Source: Arion vulgaris
Taxonomy: Eukaryota > Mollusca > Gastropoda > Stylommatophora > Arionidae
Direction: 5' to 3'
Assembly: GCA_020796225.1 (NCBI GenBank)
Contig: CM036762.1
Location: forward strand, 55,081,740-55,145,739
DNA length: 64,000 nt
Shown here piece by piece: positions 21,905-32,319 of this stretch. The translations under genes were made by a program, and so were the position numbers. Below the pieces are notes generated by a model. That model had not been told where the DNA came from. It worked only from the letters and a program-made list of their open reading frames with translations, and made no database searches. Numbering within the stretch: the first letter of the stretch is position 1; every line of letters starts with the position of its first letter.

Positions 21905-22115
21905 TAAATAATTACAGGGGGTTCGAACCCGGGTTCAAAATCGCTCCGTTTTGTTCAGGAGTGCCTTTTCCAGAGACCCCCAATGATTGTTTCCGGAGCT
22001 ATGGAGTTTTAGCTTTGTGCAATACTCTTGGCAGGTTGAGTGTATTTTTACGGAGAGGGACCGAGCTATATGAGGTACAACCCAGCACAGTAAAGTTAAA
22101 CCTTTGGTTTTATAC
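21905..22115 (+). mobile_element. Second SINE-4 copy in tandem
   Basis: Starts gggttcgaacccgggttc and follows the same order as the preceding copy, but is more diverged (gagacccccaatgattgttt, gctttgtgcaatactcttgg, gaccgagctatatgaggtac). Two adjacent head-to-tail SINEs of unequal age suggest insertion next to an older copy. Confidence 0.8.
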
Positions 22116-22124
22116 TACTTAGAC

Positions 22125-22513
22125 CAGCGTTTCTCAAAGTGGGCGATACCGTTCCACAGTGGGCGCTGAAGCGTTCTAGGGGGGCGATAGTGGGTTCAGA
22201 AGCATTTGGGAGAAGTTTTTTCGTGATTTTACGATTGAATAATTATTACAAATTTGAATTCTACATTTTAATTCACATTATGCCCATCTTACACAATCCA
22301 TTTTTTCATCAATTTTTTATTTCATGTATATAATCATTTGAAAATTTACCATGTATGACATAAATTTATATCAATTTTCTATGTCAAAGTGAAAATAGAG
22401 CATGTATGTATTTGTGGTGGGGGAGTTGGCAAACTTTTATAATGGGGAGAGGCGTTACAAAGTTTATGTTACGCAAAGTGGGCGGTGGGTCGAAAAAAGT
22501 TTGGGAATCTATG
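22125..22513. mobile_element. hAT-like MITE
   Basis: Starts cagcgtttctcaaagtgggc and ends gtttgggaatctatg, imperfect inverted termini. The inside has ccagtgggcgctgaag-type sequence, agcatttggg and tcaattttctatgtcaaagt, all shared with the copy at 39574-40263. No clear target duplication is visible here. Confidence 0.75.
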
Positions 22514-23229
22514 GTTCTATGCTTTAGGCCTATTTAATTATAACTTCAGAATGTTTATGTCAACGAAATCCCCGAGAGAAAAGTACTTTTAATAAATACA
22601 AGTAAAGTATATTTTGTCTGTACTCTCTAAAAAGATAAAAAGAAGAAAACAAAAAATAAATTATATACATACACAAAGACAGACACAATGGAAGATCTTG
22701 AGTGCTATGAATATGGTTGACAAATTATAATTTGAAAGAAATGACACTCAGACACAGTGATATATAAAATAATTGTAAGGAAACTGACACCAGTTGAGAC
22801 TGGTCTTGTATATATTCTTACTGAGATCCGGCACTGTTAAGCAGCTTTGATAGTTTGAAGAATGCCCGAAATAGAACACGTTGACATTAGGATCATGTAC
22901 TTTAAGCTGACGACTGGTTGAATAGAGAAAATGTCAACCTCCTTCGTTGTGTCAAATGTGTCTCTTTGTAATTGCTTCCATCGGGCTCCTAATTGGTTTA
23001 TTCTGCCGTTCATCTTACCTCGTCGAGAGCTACACTGATTTGGAATAAATTGTTTCCTTTTTTTATTATGACGTTCTAAAATGGAAATATTTTTTTCGAA
23101 ACTTTATTTTTTACCTTATTTAATAGTGGTACGTTTGTTACTGTCAGCATGCTCTTGTTACATATAAGAATATACATGGGTATATTGGAAATGACTAAGC
23201 ATATAGAGTAAGTTAAATACATTTGAAAA
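22514..23229. other. No feature recognised
   Basis: AT-rich, without a supported gene or repeat. Confidence 0.5.
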
Positions 23230-23580
23230 TAGATGTCTGCGAGAAATAATGAACAAAAAATGAGACGAATTCAGGAGAAGTGATGAAATTAGAGACATTT
23301 CTGATCAACCACTGGTAACAAACTGTTATAAGAAGGAGAAGATGGAGATATGCTGGGCATACATTGAGAAGAAATTATCAGAGAATACTAAAGCAGACAT
23401 TGAAGTGGGAGGTAAAGAGTTTAAGAAAGAGTGGACGCCATAGGACAATCTTGAAACGAACTTTGCTGAGTGAGGCAAGAAATATCGGACTCAATTCCAT
23501 GGAAGAGATTGAGCGAGTTGCCCAGGACAGAGTGCTGCGGGAAAATGACTTGCAGGTCCTATGTAACGTATAACGTAGAG
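23230..23580 (+). mobile_element. LINE-F tail
   Basis: Includes a degraded upstream part (aaatagatgtctgcgagaaa, the FENRCLREIM equivalent) and the C-terminal blocks RTILKRTLLSEARNIGLNSM, EEIERVAQDRV and LQVLCNV. Several stops and frame shifts are present. Confidence 0.82.
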
Positions 23581-23583
23581 ATA

Positions 23584-23601
23584 AATATACATATATATAT
23601 A

Positions 23602-23634
<33 letters not shown>

Positions 23635-23635
23635 A
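23584..23635. repeat. (TA)n microsatellite
   Basis: About 50 bp of TA between the LINE-F end and a SINE-1 head. It may be the LINE tail expanded by slippage. Confidence 0.9.
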
Positions 23636-23872
23636 TGTGAGCATCTGTAGCTCAAACGGTAGTGAGCTTGATCACAACCCAAGCGTACCTGGTTCAAACC
23701 CCACGGCGTACAAGCTTGGGAGCAAATTCGTTTCCGTGGGATTTTTACAAAGTTTAAAATTTAAAGCAATGGCAAACTACTGAACGTATAAGTGGTGCCT
23801 AGAAAATCAACGACTCATTTATTGTGATTGATGGCTACGTCCTGTAAAGGATATGCCACGATTTTCATTTCA
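23634..23872 (+). mobile_element. SINE-1 copy
   Basis: The head is catctgtagctcaaacggta and the B box ggttcaaacccc. The body has gagcaaattcgtttccgtgg, a 20 bp deletion before gcaatggcaaactactgaac, and the end ccacgattttcatttc. Confidence 0.87.
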
Positions 23873-23879
23873 TATGTAT

Positions 23880-24040
23880 TGATATATATATATATATATA
23901 TTCACACTTTCTGTATGTATCTATATACACATTTCTATATATCTATATACATATATATGTATTCACAATAGCTCTATATATATGTATCTATAATGTTCAA
24001 GTACGAATATATTCCTTTATATATGTATCTATAATGCTTC
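23880..24040. repeat. TA-rich simple repeats
   Basis: (TA)n runs and repeated tatatgtatctata words flanking the 3' side of the SINE-1. Confidence 0.75.
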
Positions 24041-24042
24041 TG

Positions 24043-24250
24043 ACTGATTTTTGTGTGAATGATTGCTCTCCTTATCACCAGTGTCCCACGCCATTCATAT
24101 TCGCCTTACTTCGGCTTCAGAGGTACCTGTAATTTAGATTCTCAAGTAAATGATCAGGACCGCCTGAAGCACAACTGTGTGTACGCCGAGAATTTGTGGC
24201 CAAGCTGACCCTGCACACCGTAACTTCCATGGCATGTGGTCACTCTCGCA
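24043..24250 (+). repeat. H repeat
   Basis: An unclassified interspersed repeat of about 210 bp: cttctgactgatttttgtgt, accagtgtcccac, ccattcatattcgccttact, gtaatttagattctcaagta, caagctgac and cgtaacttccatggca. The same order occurs at 41045-41265, with partial copies at 12205, 39015-39065 and 45290-45375. Confidence 0.75.
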
Positions 24251-24289
24251 GCTTGTTATCAGTCTCGCTGTTATATTGTTTCGCTGATA

Positions 24290-24707
24290 TATATATTTTC
24301 ATGTACAAAGCAAAGTCACATAAAATAACCACATATAAAATGAGATGCCTACGAAAAGTTACCAACATCACCAGAAAAGACATAGTCAGCAACATCAGCA
24401 TAAGAAAGAAAGTTGGCACAGAACCTTGCTTGAATTACATTGAGTAACAGAATGAAGTGGTTTGGCCACTTAATAAGAATGCATACAAACTTCACAGTAT
24501 ACCGAGTCTTCTACAACAGAACATCAGGAAAGAAGGCGAGAGAAAGACCACGAAAAATACTGTTAGATTACATAGCAGAATCATGTCAAAAAAACAAAAA
24601 TAACTATCACACAAGCCACTAGAACAGCGCAAGACAAAAACAGAAAACCACGACACTGGGCATCAACCGGGTAGCAGTGTGGCAAGAAAAGAAAGAACAA
24701 GAAGAAG
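24290..24707 (+). mobile_element. LINE-D-like tail
   Basis: Encodes HKITTYKMRCLRKVTNITRK, then in another frame MKWFGHLIRMHTNF and KKARERPRKILLDYIAES. It ends in a (GAA)n-like tail at 24707. It is homologous in layout to the minus-strand copy at 7401-7916 but well diverged. Confidence 0.82.
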
Positions 24708-24794
24708 TCAATATGACACGGGTCCACTTCGTAAGAAGCCTTTCAAATGAAAAACAAAATCTGTCAATTATCAGATACTCGTCTAGATCTTATA

Positions 24795-24958
24795 CAGTGG
24801 CGGCTCGTGATAATTTTTCTTGGTGGGGCCAGACAGAAATTTTCGGAAAAATCATGGTTTCGGTTAGGATATATTTTAATGTATAAATAATAAATACACG
24901 TTACACCTTATTTTTGGTGGGCCCAGCCCCACTGGCCCTTAATGACGAGCCGCCACTG
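24795..24958. mobile_element. MITE, CAGTGGCGGCTCGT termini
   Basis: A 164 bp sibling of the MITE at 19898, with termini cagtggcggctcgtgat and atgacgagccgccactg. Flanking 8-mers atcttata and atcatata match at seven of eight positions. It is 32 bp shorter because of an internal deletion. Confidence 0.9.
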
Positions 24959-25499
24959 ATCATATATCATATCAGATTTAACATTCAATAATGTATACTC
25001 CCATTTTCAATACTAAATAATACACACTCCATCATCGTATTTCGTTACTTCCCAACTTGAAATCAGATTTGAAAATTCAAATCATCTCAGAACTAAAGTT
25101 TGAAAATATTACAAGGAAGTAGAAACCTTGTTTGTTTGTTAGCGAACAATAACCACACACACAAAAAAAAAAAAAGACGACAAAAAAAGATTTGTAGAAT
25201 TTAATTTTTCGTTTGGATGTGAGCCACAGTGGGTCTTCACTTTTTTCCACCTTTTCATTGTCTTATCTTGTTAAATATTATATAGAATAAGCCTAGATGG
25301 TTTTTTTTGTAATGTGCGTACGTGGATCGAATTCTTCTTTGTTTTCATATTTTTCTTATTCAGAACAAGGTCTAACATTCTCTGTTGTTACAAACTTGTT
25401 GCATTGATCAACTTTCATGACGCCATCACTATCACGAGTATAGTTAACAGTAACATCCATATCACCATTATCAAAAGTTACTACCATCTTCAGTTCTAT
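24959..25499. other. No feature recognised
   Basis: AT-rich with an A-run near 25160. Nothing supported. Confidence 0.5.
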
Positions 25500-26870
25500 C
25501 ATTAAGGTTTCTATTATCGTCATTTGAAACATCATCGTTATGGTTATTTTCATCTTCAGCATCATCACCATCATTATTATCGTTGTTAGTATCATTATCA
25601 TTAATCTCATCACTATCGTTATCATCGTTTTCAACATCGCCCCCAACATTACTATCGTTCTAAGTAACACTCTCATCATTACCAGCATTACCACTGTCAT
25701 GATCAAGACCATTACCGCTTTCACCATCAACATCATTACCACTATTCATCATCAACGTACTTTCCACTATTCACCATCAACATCATTACCACTGTTATCA
25801 TCAACATCATTACCACTGACATCATCAAGATCATTACCACTATTCATCATCAACATCATTACCACTGGCATCATCAACATACTTACCACTAACATCATCA
25901 ACATCATTATCACTATTCATCATCAATATACTTACCACTATTCACCATCAATATCATTACCACTATTCATCATCAATATCATTACCACTTTTCATCATCA
26001 ACATCATTACCACTATTCATCATCAACATCATTACTACTACCATCATCAACATCATCAACATCATTAATACTTTTCATCTCAACATCATTACCACTGTGA
26101 TCATCAACATCATTACCACTGTTATCATCAACATCATTACTACTACCATCATCAACATCATCAACATCATTAATACTTTTCATCTCAACATCATTACCAC
26201 TGTGATCATCAACATCATTACCACTGTTATCATCAACATCGTTACTACTACCATCATCAACATAATTACCACTATTCATCACTAAAATCATTACCACTAT
26301 TCATCTCTGTGGCGTAGAGGTTCGATACTCGTCTCTCGTGCCAAATGTACCAGATTCGCTACCTCTAGAAGCCATCTGGATATTTTTCCAGAGCTCCCTG
26401 ATCTCAGTGTAGGTGAGATCGAGTTAATAGTCCTATCGGAGACGGACGATAAAACGTAGGTCCCGTGTTAATTTGAGCACGTAAAAGAACCCATGGCAGC
26501 TCAAAATCGAGAAGAGCAGGCTGGAAAGCCACTGCCCGGGAAAAATTCATTAGACAAGATTAAAAATAAAATTCCTCTAAAAATATCTTCACCATCTGCA
26601 AAATTATATCAGCGTCACTCGCAGATGCTACGGAGTTCGTGTACTACAGCTATCTTCCTGTGTAAGAAAGAGATCAGAGCACATATGGTTACTCACCGAA
26701 GTGCAATGATGATAGTCCTATCAATCAATAAATCATCAACATCATTATAACTATCATCATCAACAGAATTACTATTATTCATCATGGACATCATTACTCT
26801 TATCATCATCAACATCGTTACCCCTAATTATCATGAACACCATTGCCCCTATCGTTATCAACATGATTAC
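25500..26870. repeat. atcatcaacatcattacc array
   Basis: A degenerate trinucleotide-like array built from atcatcaacatcattaccac and attcatcatcaac variants, with 24-27 bp higher-order steps. A 66 bp block (from aacatcatcaacatcattaa) is duplicated at 26046 and 26153. The SINE-3 at 26304-26728 splits it. Long open frames on both strands are repeat artefacts. Confidence 0.9.
26304..26728 (+). mobile_element. SINE-3 inside the array
   Basis: A nearly full copy. It contains ctctgtggcgtagaggttcg, the A-box region, then a degraded B box (cagattcgctacc), ctgatctcagtgtaggtgag, cagctcaaaatcgagaagag, atgctacggagttcgtgtac and a caat-rich tail merging into the array (tcaatcaataaatcatcaac). Confidence 0.88.
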
Positions 26871-27020
26871 CACTAACATTACCAGTATGATTATTCTCTC
26901 TGTTACAAATATCCTTGAAACTACCAGATCAAATATACTATGAATAAAAAAACAGAGATAGATTGTATCGAAGATGTCACAATGGACTGGAAACCATAAA
27001 CTAGTCCCAGACAATGACAG

Positions 27021-27204
27021 CGCCCGTGTGCTGCCGGGGCTCGCAAGGGAGCAAAGAGTAGCAGCACTGCGACCTACAAGGCATGTCGTAAGAGGCGACT
27101 AAGGTGGGGTTTGGCGTAGGGCTGGCTACCCTATCCAGTAGAAAATTTTAGCCACAAAATCCAACCAACCATGAACAAGTCACATAAAAATAAAATAAAA
27201 AACT
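27021..27204 (+). promoter_or_regulatory. LINE-E 5' UTR with CGCCC module
   Basis: The first 90 bases match the short CGCCC-module retroposons from their first nucleotide: cgcccgtgtg, then tacaaggcatgtcgtaagag and gcgac. The bases gtgctgc (27028-27034) can pair with gcagcac (27061-27067). An internal promoter or a processing RNA would be expected in a LINE 5' end, but neither is proven. Confidence 0.6.
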
Positions 27205-28648
27205 GTGCCAGCCAAGAGGAAAGGAAGCTCTTCTAGAAGAGGTATGAAGCGATGCAGAGAAAGCCGCAAGGAGTCTACAACGCAGATTATCTTCCTTTCA
27301 CCTAGGAAAAGCTCCAGAATTGGCACCTGGAATGTTAGAAGTATGTATCAAATGGGAAAGACAGCACAGGTTGTAAATGAGATGAAATTTCACGGATTGG
27401 CATCTTGGGATTATGTGAAACTAGGTGGAATGGTGCAGGCAAACAACGTCTAAACACAGGAGAAACAATGCTGTTCTCAGGCCATATGGAAGAAAATGCC
27501 CCCATAGTGAAGGAGTGGCTTTAATGCTATCTAAAGAAGCGGAGACTGCACTAATAAAGTGGGAAGCAGTGAGTCCTAGGATAATCACAGCAACATTCAG
27601 AACCACCAAAAGAAAGTATTCTTGAATGTGACCCAGTGTTATGCACCTACCAATGATAAAGAGGAAAAAGTAAAGAGGAATTTTACATAAAACTTCAAAA
27701 TACTATAGGTAATCAGAGAAATGGGAACATCAAAATTCTGATGGGTGACCTCAATGCCAAAATAGGTTCGGACAACATAGGCTACGAGGAGATCATGGGG
27801 AAACACGGACTAGGAATAATGAACGAAAATGGAGAACTATTCACTAATTTCTGTGCAGCGAATCAATACGTCATAGGTGGAAGTGTCTTTCCACATAAAA
27901 GAATACATAAAGCAACCTGGGTATCACCAGATCACAGAACAGAAAATCAAATTGACCACATATGCATAAACAAGAAATTCAGGTCATCTCTACAAGATGT
28001 AAGGGTCCTAAGGGGGCAGATGTAGATTCGGATCACCATTTGCTGATAAGTAAAATTAAACTGAAGCTTAAGCGATACATAACATCCCATGAACATAGAC
28101 ACCAATATAATGTAGGATACCTCAGAAGTCAAGAAACAAAGGAACAGTTCACGATCACAGTCTCTAATAAGTATGAGGTGTTGCGGCAATTAGAAGATGA
28201 GGTGAGTGCGGAAGAATGCTGGCAGCAAGCCAAAAATATTTGGAATGAAACATGCACAGAGGTATTAGGAAAGAAGGAGCGGAATCATAAGGCATGGATA
28301 ACTCCAGAAACTCTCAAGGAAATAGAAGAAAGGAAAAAGAGGAAAGCAGATTTAAATAATAGCAAAACTAGAACTGCCAAAGCCATAGCCCAGGAAAAGT
28401 ACACAGAAGCTAGCAAGAAAGTGAAGAAACAAATAAAGTTAGATAAAAGACAATACGTAGAAGATCTAGCAAGAGAAGCAGAGGTAGCTGCAGGAAAAGG
28501 AAACCTTAGGGATCTTTACAATATCACTAGAAAGCTAGCAGGAAAATACAGACCATCAAATGGGTTGATCAAAAATAGTAGTGGGAAACTATCACTAATG
28601 TTAGAGACCAAATGGAAAGATGGATGGAATACTTCAAGGAACTCCTGA
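27205..28648 (+). pseudogene. LINE-E endonuclease region
   Basis: An APE-type endonuclease spread over three frames. The first frame has RIGTWNVRSMYQMGKTAQVV, the second HSEGVALMLSKEAETALIKW, the third ILMGDLNAKIGSDNIGYEE then TWVSPDHRTENQIDHICI. A fourth piece has VDSDHHLLISKIKLKLKRY, the last catalytic Asp-His motif, followed by a lysine-rich linker up to the polymerase. In the living element this domain nicks the target DNA to prime reverse transcription. The usual SETRW-like Glu motif after the first block is not readable here. Confidence 0.85.
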
Positions 28649-28696
28649 ACAGACCAGCACCTACAAACCCCAGATATCCAACCGGCAGAAATTGAC

Positions 28697-29854
28697 TTGG
28701 ACATCAACTGTGAGAAACCATCCAAGGAGGAGATTAGTAAAGCCATTAAACTTTTAAAAGATGGAAAAGCGGCCGGTCCAGATGGTATTCCAGCAGAGGC
28801 GGTTAAAGCCAACATAAACACATCCACAGAAATACTGTATAAATTATTTAGCAGAATCTGGGAGACCGAAGAAATACCAGCAAACTGGAGAGAAGGATAC
28901 CTGGTGAAGCTACCAAAGAAAGGGGACCTTCAGAAGTGTGAAAACTATAGGGGAATAATGCTGTTGTCAGTACCTGGGAAAATACTAAGCAGAGTCATCC
29001 TGGAGAGACTGAGAGATACCATCGATATAAAGCTAAGAGATGAACAGGCAGGCTTCCGACCAAATAGATCCTGTGCTGACCAGATAGCCACATTACGTAT
29101 AATAATAGAGCAAAGTATTGAATGGAAATCCCCACTTTATATCGGATTTGTTGATTATGAGAAGGCTTTTGACAGTATTGATAGGGGAAACCCTTTGGAA
29201 ATTAATGAGGCATTATGGAATCCACAGAAAATTATTAACCTAATAAAAGCAACATATACAGATATGAAATGTAGAGTTCTTCATGAAGGTAAACTAACAG
29301 ATACTTTCTGAATAGAAACAGGAGTGCGTCAGGGATGTCTTCTATCACCTTTGTTGTTCTTACTGACAATAGACTGGATTATGAAGACCACAGTAACTAA
29401 CACCAGAAATGGAATCCAATGGACTCTGACAGAGCAACTAGATGATCTGGACTTCGCTGATGATATAGTCCTTCTGTCACATACACAAAATCAGATGCAG
29501 GATAAGCTTAACACATTGAATCAAAGGTCCCAGCAACTAGGGCTGAACATTCATAAGGGAAAGACAAAGATATTGAGAATTAACCAAGCAAACGACAACT
29601 CGATCTCCCTGTGGGAAATCCCACTTCAAGAGGTAGAATCATACACATATTTGGGCAGCAACGTAGACAAAGAGGGTGGAACAGATAGAGATGTTAAAAT
29701 AAGAATACAGAAGGCAAGGGAGCTTTCATTGCACTGGGAAACATTTGGAAGTCTAAAGAAATCAAATCTAGAACAAAAATTCGGATATTTAACTCTAATG
29801 TTAAAGCAGTTCTACTGTATGGGTCAGAAACATGGAGAACAACTAAAACAATAG
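28697..29854 (+). pseudogene. LINE-E reverse transcriptase region
   Basis: Motifs appear in order: KAAGPDGIPAEAVKA, LVKLPKKGDLQKCENYRGI, DEQAGFRPNRSCADQI, YIGFVDYEKAFDSIDR (motif A, catalytic Asp), a TGA stop at 29309-29311, then ETGVRQGCLLSPLLFLLTID (motif B), LDDLDFADDIVLLSHT (motif C, FADD catalytic pair), GKTKIL and YTYLGSNVD. Past 29854 the frame breaks again and the tail (WCLRRI, RTRQIPV-like) continues to 30235. The polymerase core residues are intact; only the frame is lost. Confidence 0.9.
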
Positions 29855-30296
29855 CGCATAAATTGCAAACATTCATCAACTGGTGTCTGCGCAGAATAGA
29901 GGAATAAGATGGTATGATAGGGTCACAAATGAGGAACTTATGGAGAGAACAAGACAGATTCCAGTGAACGAACAGGTTAAAAAAAAGCGCTGGATAGGAC
30001 ACACTTTGCGAAAACCGGGGGGAATATAACAAGAAGGGTCCTTGCCTGGAACCCGCAGGGACAGCGAAAGAAAAGGAGGCCGAGAAATACATGGAGACGA
30101 GATTTGGAGGCAGAGATCAACAATATAAAGAAGAGCTGGGGGGAGCTGCAGGAGATAGCTAGAGATAGGAAGACTTGGCATGAGTTGGTTGAGGGCCTAT
30201 GCCCCAACCCGGGTAAAAGGCAAAGAGAGAAGAGAGAGAGACAATGACAGCTGAATCAATGACAGGACTTATGTCTTTGAAGAAAAAAAATCAATA

Positions 30297-30400
30297 CTGG
30301 AGTCTATGTGGCGTGGGGATGGTTGGGGGGGAGGGTTAAAGTACTCGCATCTCGCTTGAAAGATACTCGATTCGTCTATCTATCTAGGATAGCTGCTCTT
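30297..30400 (+). mobile_element. SINE-3 head fragment
   Basis: Contains gtctatgtggcgtggggatg (A-box region with an inserted G-run), actcgcatctcgcttgaaag and a B-box remnant gatactcgattcg. Only the tRNA-like head remains. Confidence 0.65.
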
Positions 30401-30450
30401 AGATCTAAACAAAGAAATAAACACCGACTTCAGCCAATGAAGCTGGCGCT

Positions 30451-30666
30451 TTAACTGCTAAGGACACGTATAGACTTTTCCATTCACTGCTAAAGACGCA
30501 TTAACACGTCTGTTATTATCTCTCCTCTGTGGGCTAAAGACGTGTTAACACGTCATACATTTCTACTGTCACTGCTATAGGCGTACATTCCCGTTTGTAA
30601 CCTAGAAACAAATAGTAGCTATTTTTAGCTCCGTTTTCGGAAAGTATGTAGCAGCGAAAGGGTTAA
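30451..30666. mobile_element. TTAA-flanked MITE, piggyBac-like
   Basis: Lies between ttaa at 30451-30454 and at 30663-30666. The right end reads gcagcgaaagggttaa and the left ttaactgctaagg, a partial inverted match. Inside, the motif ctgctaaagacg recurs, one copy holding the perfect 16 bp palindrome gacgtgttaacacgtc at 30539-30554. TTAA flanks and a CCCTTT-type end fit piggyBac MITEs; the left end seems truncated. Confidence 0.5.
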
Positions 30667-30706
30667 ATCAACAGTCACAGAATAAAATAATCTTTGAAGT
30701 CATACA

Positions 30707-31018
30707 TTAACCCGTTGGAACTTCTGAGCCTATATACTGGCTAACTCAGAACATATTGCAATATAAATGGTGCAACACGTAATAACAAAGTACTGTAGTT
30801 TTACAAAATACAAAAACAATAACAATACACAGCAACGTTTCGACCAAAAAGACCTTTATCAAGCAAAACGATAGAACACACCTGACGGTGAAATATATTG
30901 GAAACTACCATGATCATAACTGCTCATGGTAGATATTATATATGATATATAATATAGTTATATAGGAGAAATATAAATGGTGCCAGAGGTTAAAAACATA
31001 CAAGAGTAAAAGGGTTAA
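30707..31018. mobile_element. TTAA-ended element with Penelope-like insert
   Basis: Starts ttaacccgttgg and ends aaaagggttaa, so short TTAACCC-type ends face each other 312 bp apart. The interior 30770-30880 matches the reverse strand of Penelope-like terminal sequence (cagcaacgtttcgaccaaaa, gacctttatcaagc). Whether the TTAA ends form a real transposon is uncertain. Confidence 0.4.
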
Positions 31019-31253
31019 AGTAGAGAAATAAACATTGAGTCCGTGAAAGAAGCTTAAAACAACAGTTGCAAAATAAATTTAATCTTACAAATCAGATATT
31101 AGAGCAGAAGAATAAACATTGCGTCAGTAAAAGAAAATCTCAAATAACTGTCATCAGTGACGACCACAGTTCACCTGTTATTTCACTAATTGCTTGCAGA
31201 AAATGACATTAATTCTGTTTTCCGTTTTCTTACAAGTTCATATTTCCTAGCAA

Positions 31254-31541
31254 TTACGTGTCTGGCAAAAGACACACTGTCCTCACTGACATGTTGTAGT
31301 TGTCTTGATCTTTAGAAATGTTCATGTAACAGAAATTACCATTTTGCAAAATGTGAATAATTTTATCACTCAATTTTATGTTTTCTTTTACTTCTTTATA
31401 TACTATCGCTGTCTTTATCATCATTATAGTTTGCGTCTCCGTATCGAAGGTGGAATGTAATGGAGTTTCAACCTGTTTCTTGCATTGATGTTGCACTCTG
31501 TCAGCCTGTAATTTTGCCATCTCTTGATGTTTCTCTTCCAC
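31254..31541 (-). CDS. Unrecognised 95-codon open frame
   Basis: A minus-strand ATG-initiated frame starting MEEKHQEMAKLQADRVQHQC, charged at first, then STFDTETQTIMMIKTAIVYK. No domain is recognised. The upstream flank (31430-31600 region, plus strand cgtctccgtatcgaag and ccccaataatattttgat) recurs at 35290-35470, so it probably belongs to an unclassified interspersed repeat and not to a host gene. Confidence 0.2.
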   Translation of the reverse strand: MEEKHQEMAKLQADRVQHQCKKQVETPLHSTFDTETQTIMMIKTAIVYKEVKENIKLSDKIIHILQNGNFCYMNISKDQDNYNMSVRTVCLLPDT

Positions 31542-31916
31542 TTGTATGTCTGTCTTTCTCTTGCTCGCAGTCCATCAACCTTCCCCCAATAATATTTTGA
31601 TAAAATAACTAAAAACTGTAGTTTTTGGCTTGCAGTACCGCTTTTTATGACGGTGTAGGACAGGTCGGACGAGAGCCTGAGGAATGTAATGGCTGCATGA
31701 CTAGCGCAGTCGCCGTGAAGCTGTTCATGTTAGGATTTTTCATTTATGCCCACAACAGAAACAAATCCTTGGTCTTACAGTGAATTGAACACGAGTCTCT
31801 CACATGGTAGCGCGCTTAATTTCCCATTCAGAAGACGTTCCTCAGTTTTGATCAATGTCTATTTATTTGTTTGATTTTATTTTCTGTAGTAATTCTTTCT
31901 TCATTACTATTTCTAT

Positions 31917-32168
31917 CGCCCGAGTGGTTACTTGGACCCAAATTAGAGGTGTAAAGAATAGAACCACTTTTACCTGCCACGCATGTTGTAAGAGGCGACG
32001 AAGGAGGTTTGGCTGAAATCGGATGCATGTGTCCTAATCATGTAGAAGTCTATGCGTTTAGGGCCATACCAAACTAAGGAGCATGCACGTTCTTGGCAAA
32101 GATCAAATCTTTCAGAGTGATTAAAATTGCTCGTAAAGAACGAACTCAAAGAAGAAAAAGGAGAAAAG
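31917..32168 (+). mobile_element. CGCCC-module retroposon, type 2
   Basis: A 252 bp copy. It starts cgcccgagtggtta and holds aaagaatagaaccac, tgtaagaggcgacgaaggag and gctgaaatcggatgca, then an A/G-rich tail. Perfect 11 bp target duplications actatttctat lie at 31906-31916 and 32169-32179. Confidence 0.9.
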
Positions 32169-32319
32169 ACTATTTCTATTTTAGAAGTTTGTCAGCTTTT
32201 CTAGACATGAAATACTACCTATTCTTCTGTATATCAACATCTCAAAGGAATTTCAAATGCGTGTTCATTGTCCCTCTTTCTGAACAATACCAAAATATTG
32301 AGTGAATATCATCATGAAA

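Larger units (their letters stand above)
27021..30238 (+). mobile_element. LINE-E, nearly full-length, broken
   Basis: A non-LTR retrotransposon of about 3.2 kb with an exact 12 bp target duplication, agacaatgacag, at 27009-27020 and 30239-30250. The order is the CGCCC 5' module, then an endonuclease, a reverse transcriptase and a C-terminal tail with AWNPQG-type residues. The layout and the motifs GTWNVRSMY and MGDLNAKIGSDN resemble RTE-like LINEs common in invertebrates; the clade is inference. At least four frame shifts or stops interrupt the single ORF, so this copy is dead, yet its complete 5' end and target duplication show it was inserted full-length. Confidence 0.92.

Noticed and set aside
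23884..24000. TATA-like promoter in the TA-rich stretch
   Set aside because: The stretch is simple repeats after a SINE with no coding region downstream.
25356..26297. ORFs on both strands over the atcatcaac array (Ile/Thr-rich and DDxSGNDVDD-rich)
   Set aside because: Trinucleotide-like repeats open all frames; a SINE-3 interrupts the array and no start context or splice site supports a gene.
27021..27110. HDV-like or twister ribozyme at the LINE-E 5' end
   Set aside because: I tried to place the P1/P2/P1.1 pseudoknot and the twister core by eye. The 7 bp stem is present but no P2 partner follows the putative catalytic loop, so I report only a conserved stem.
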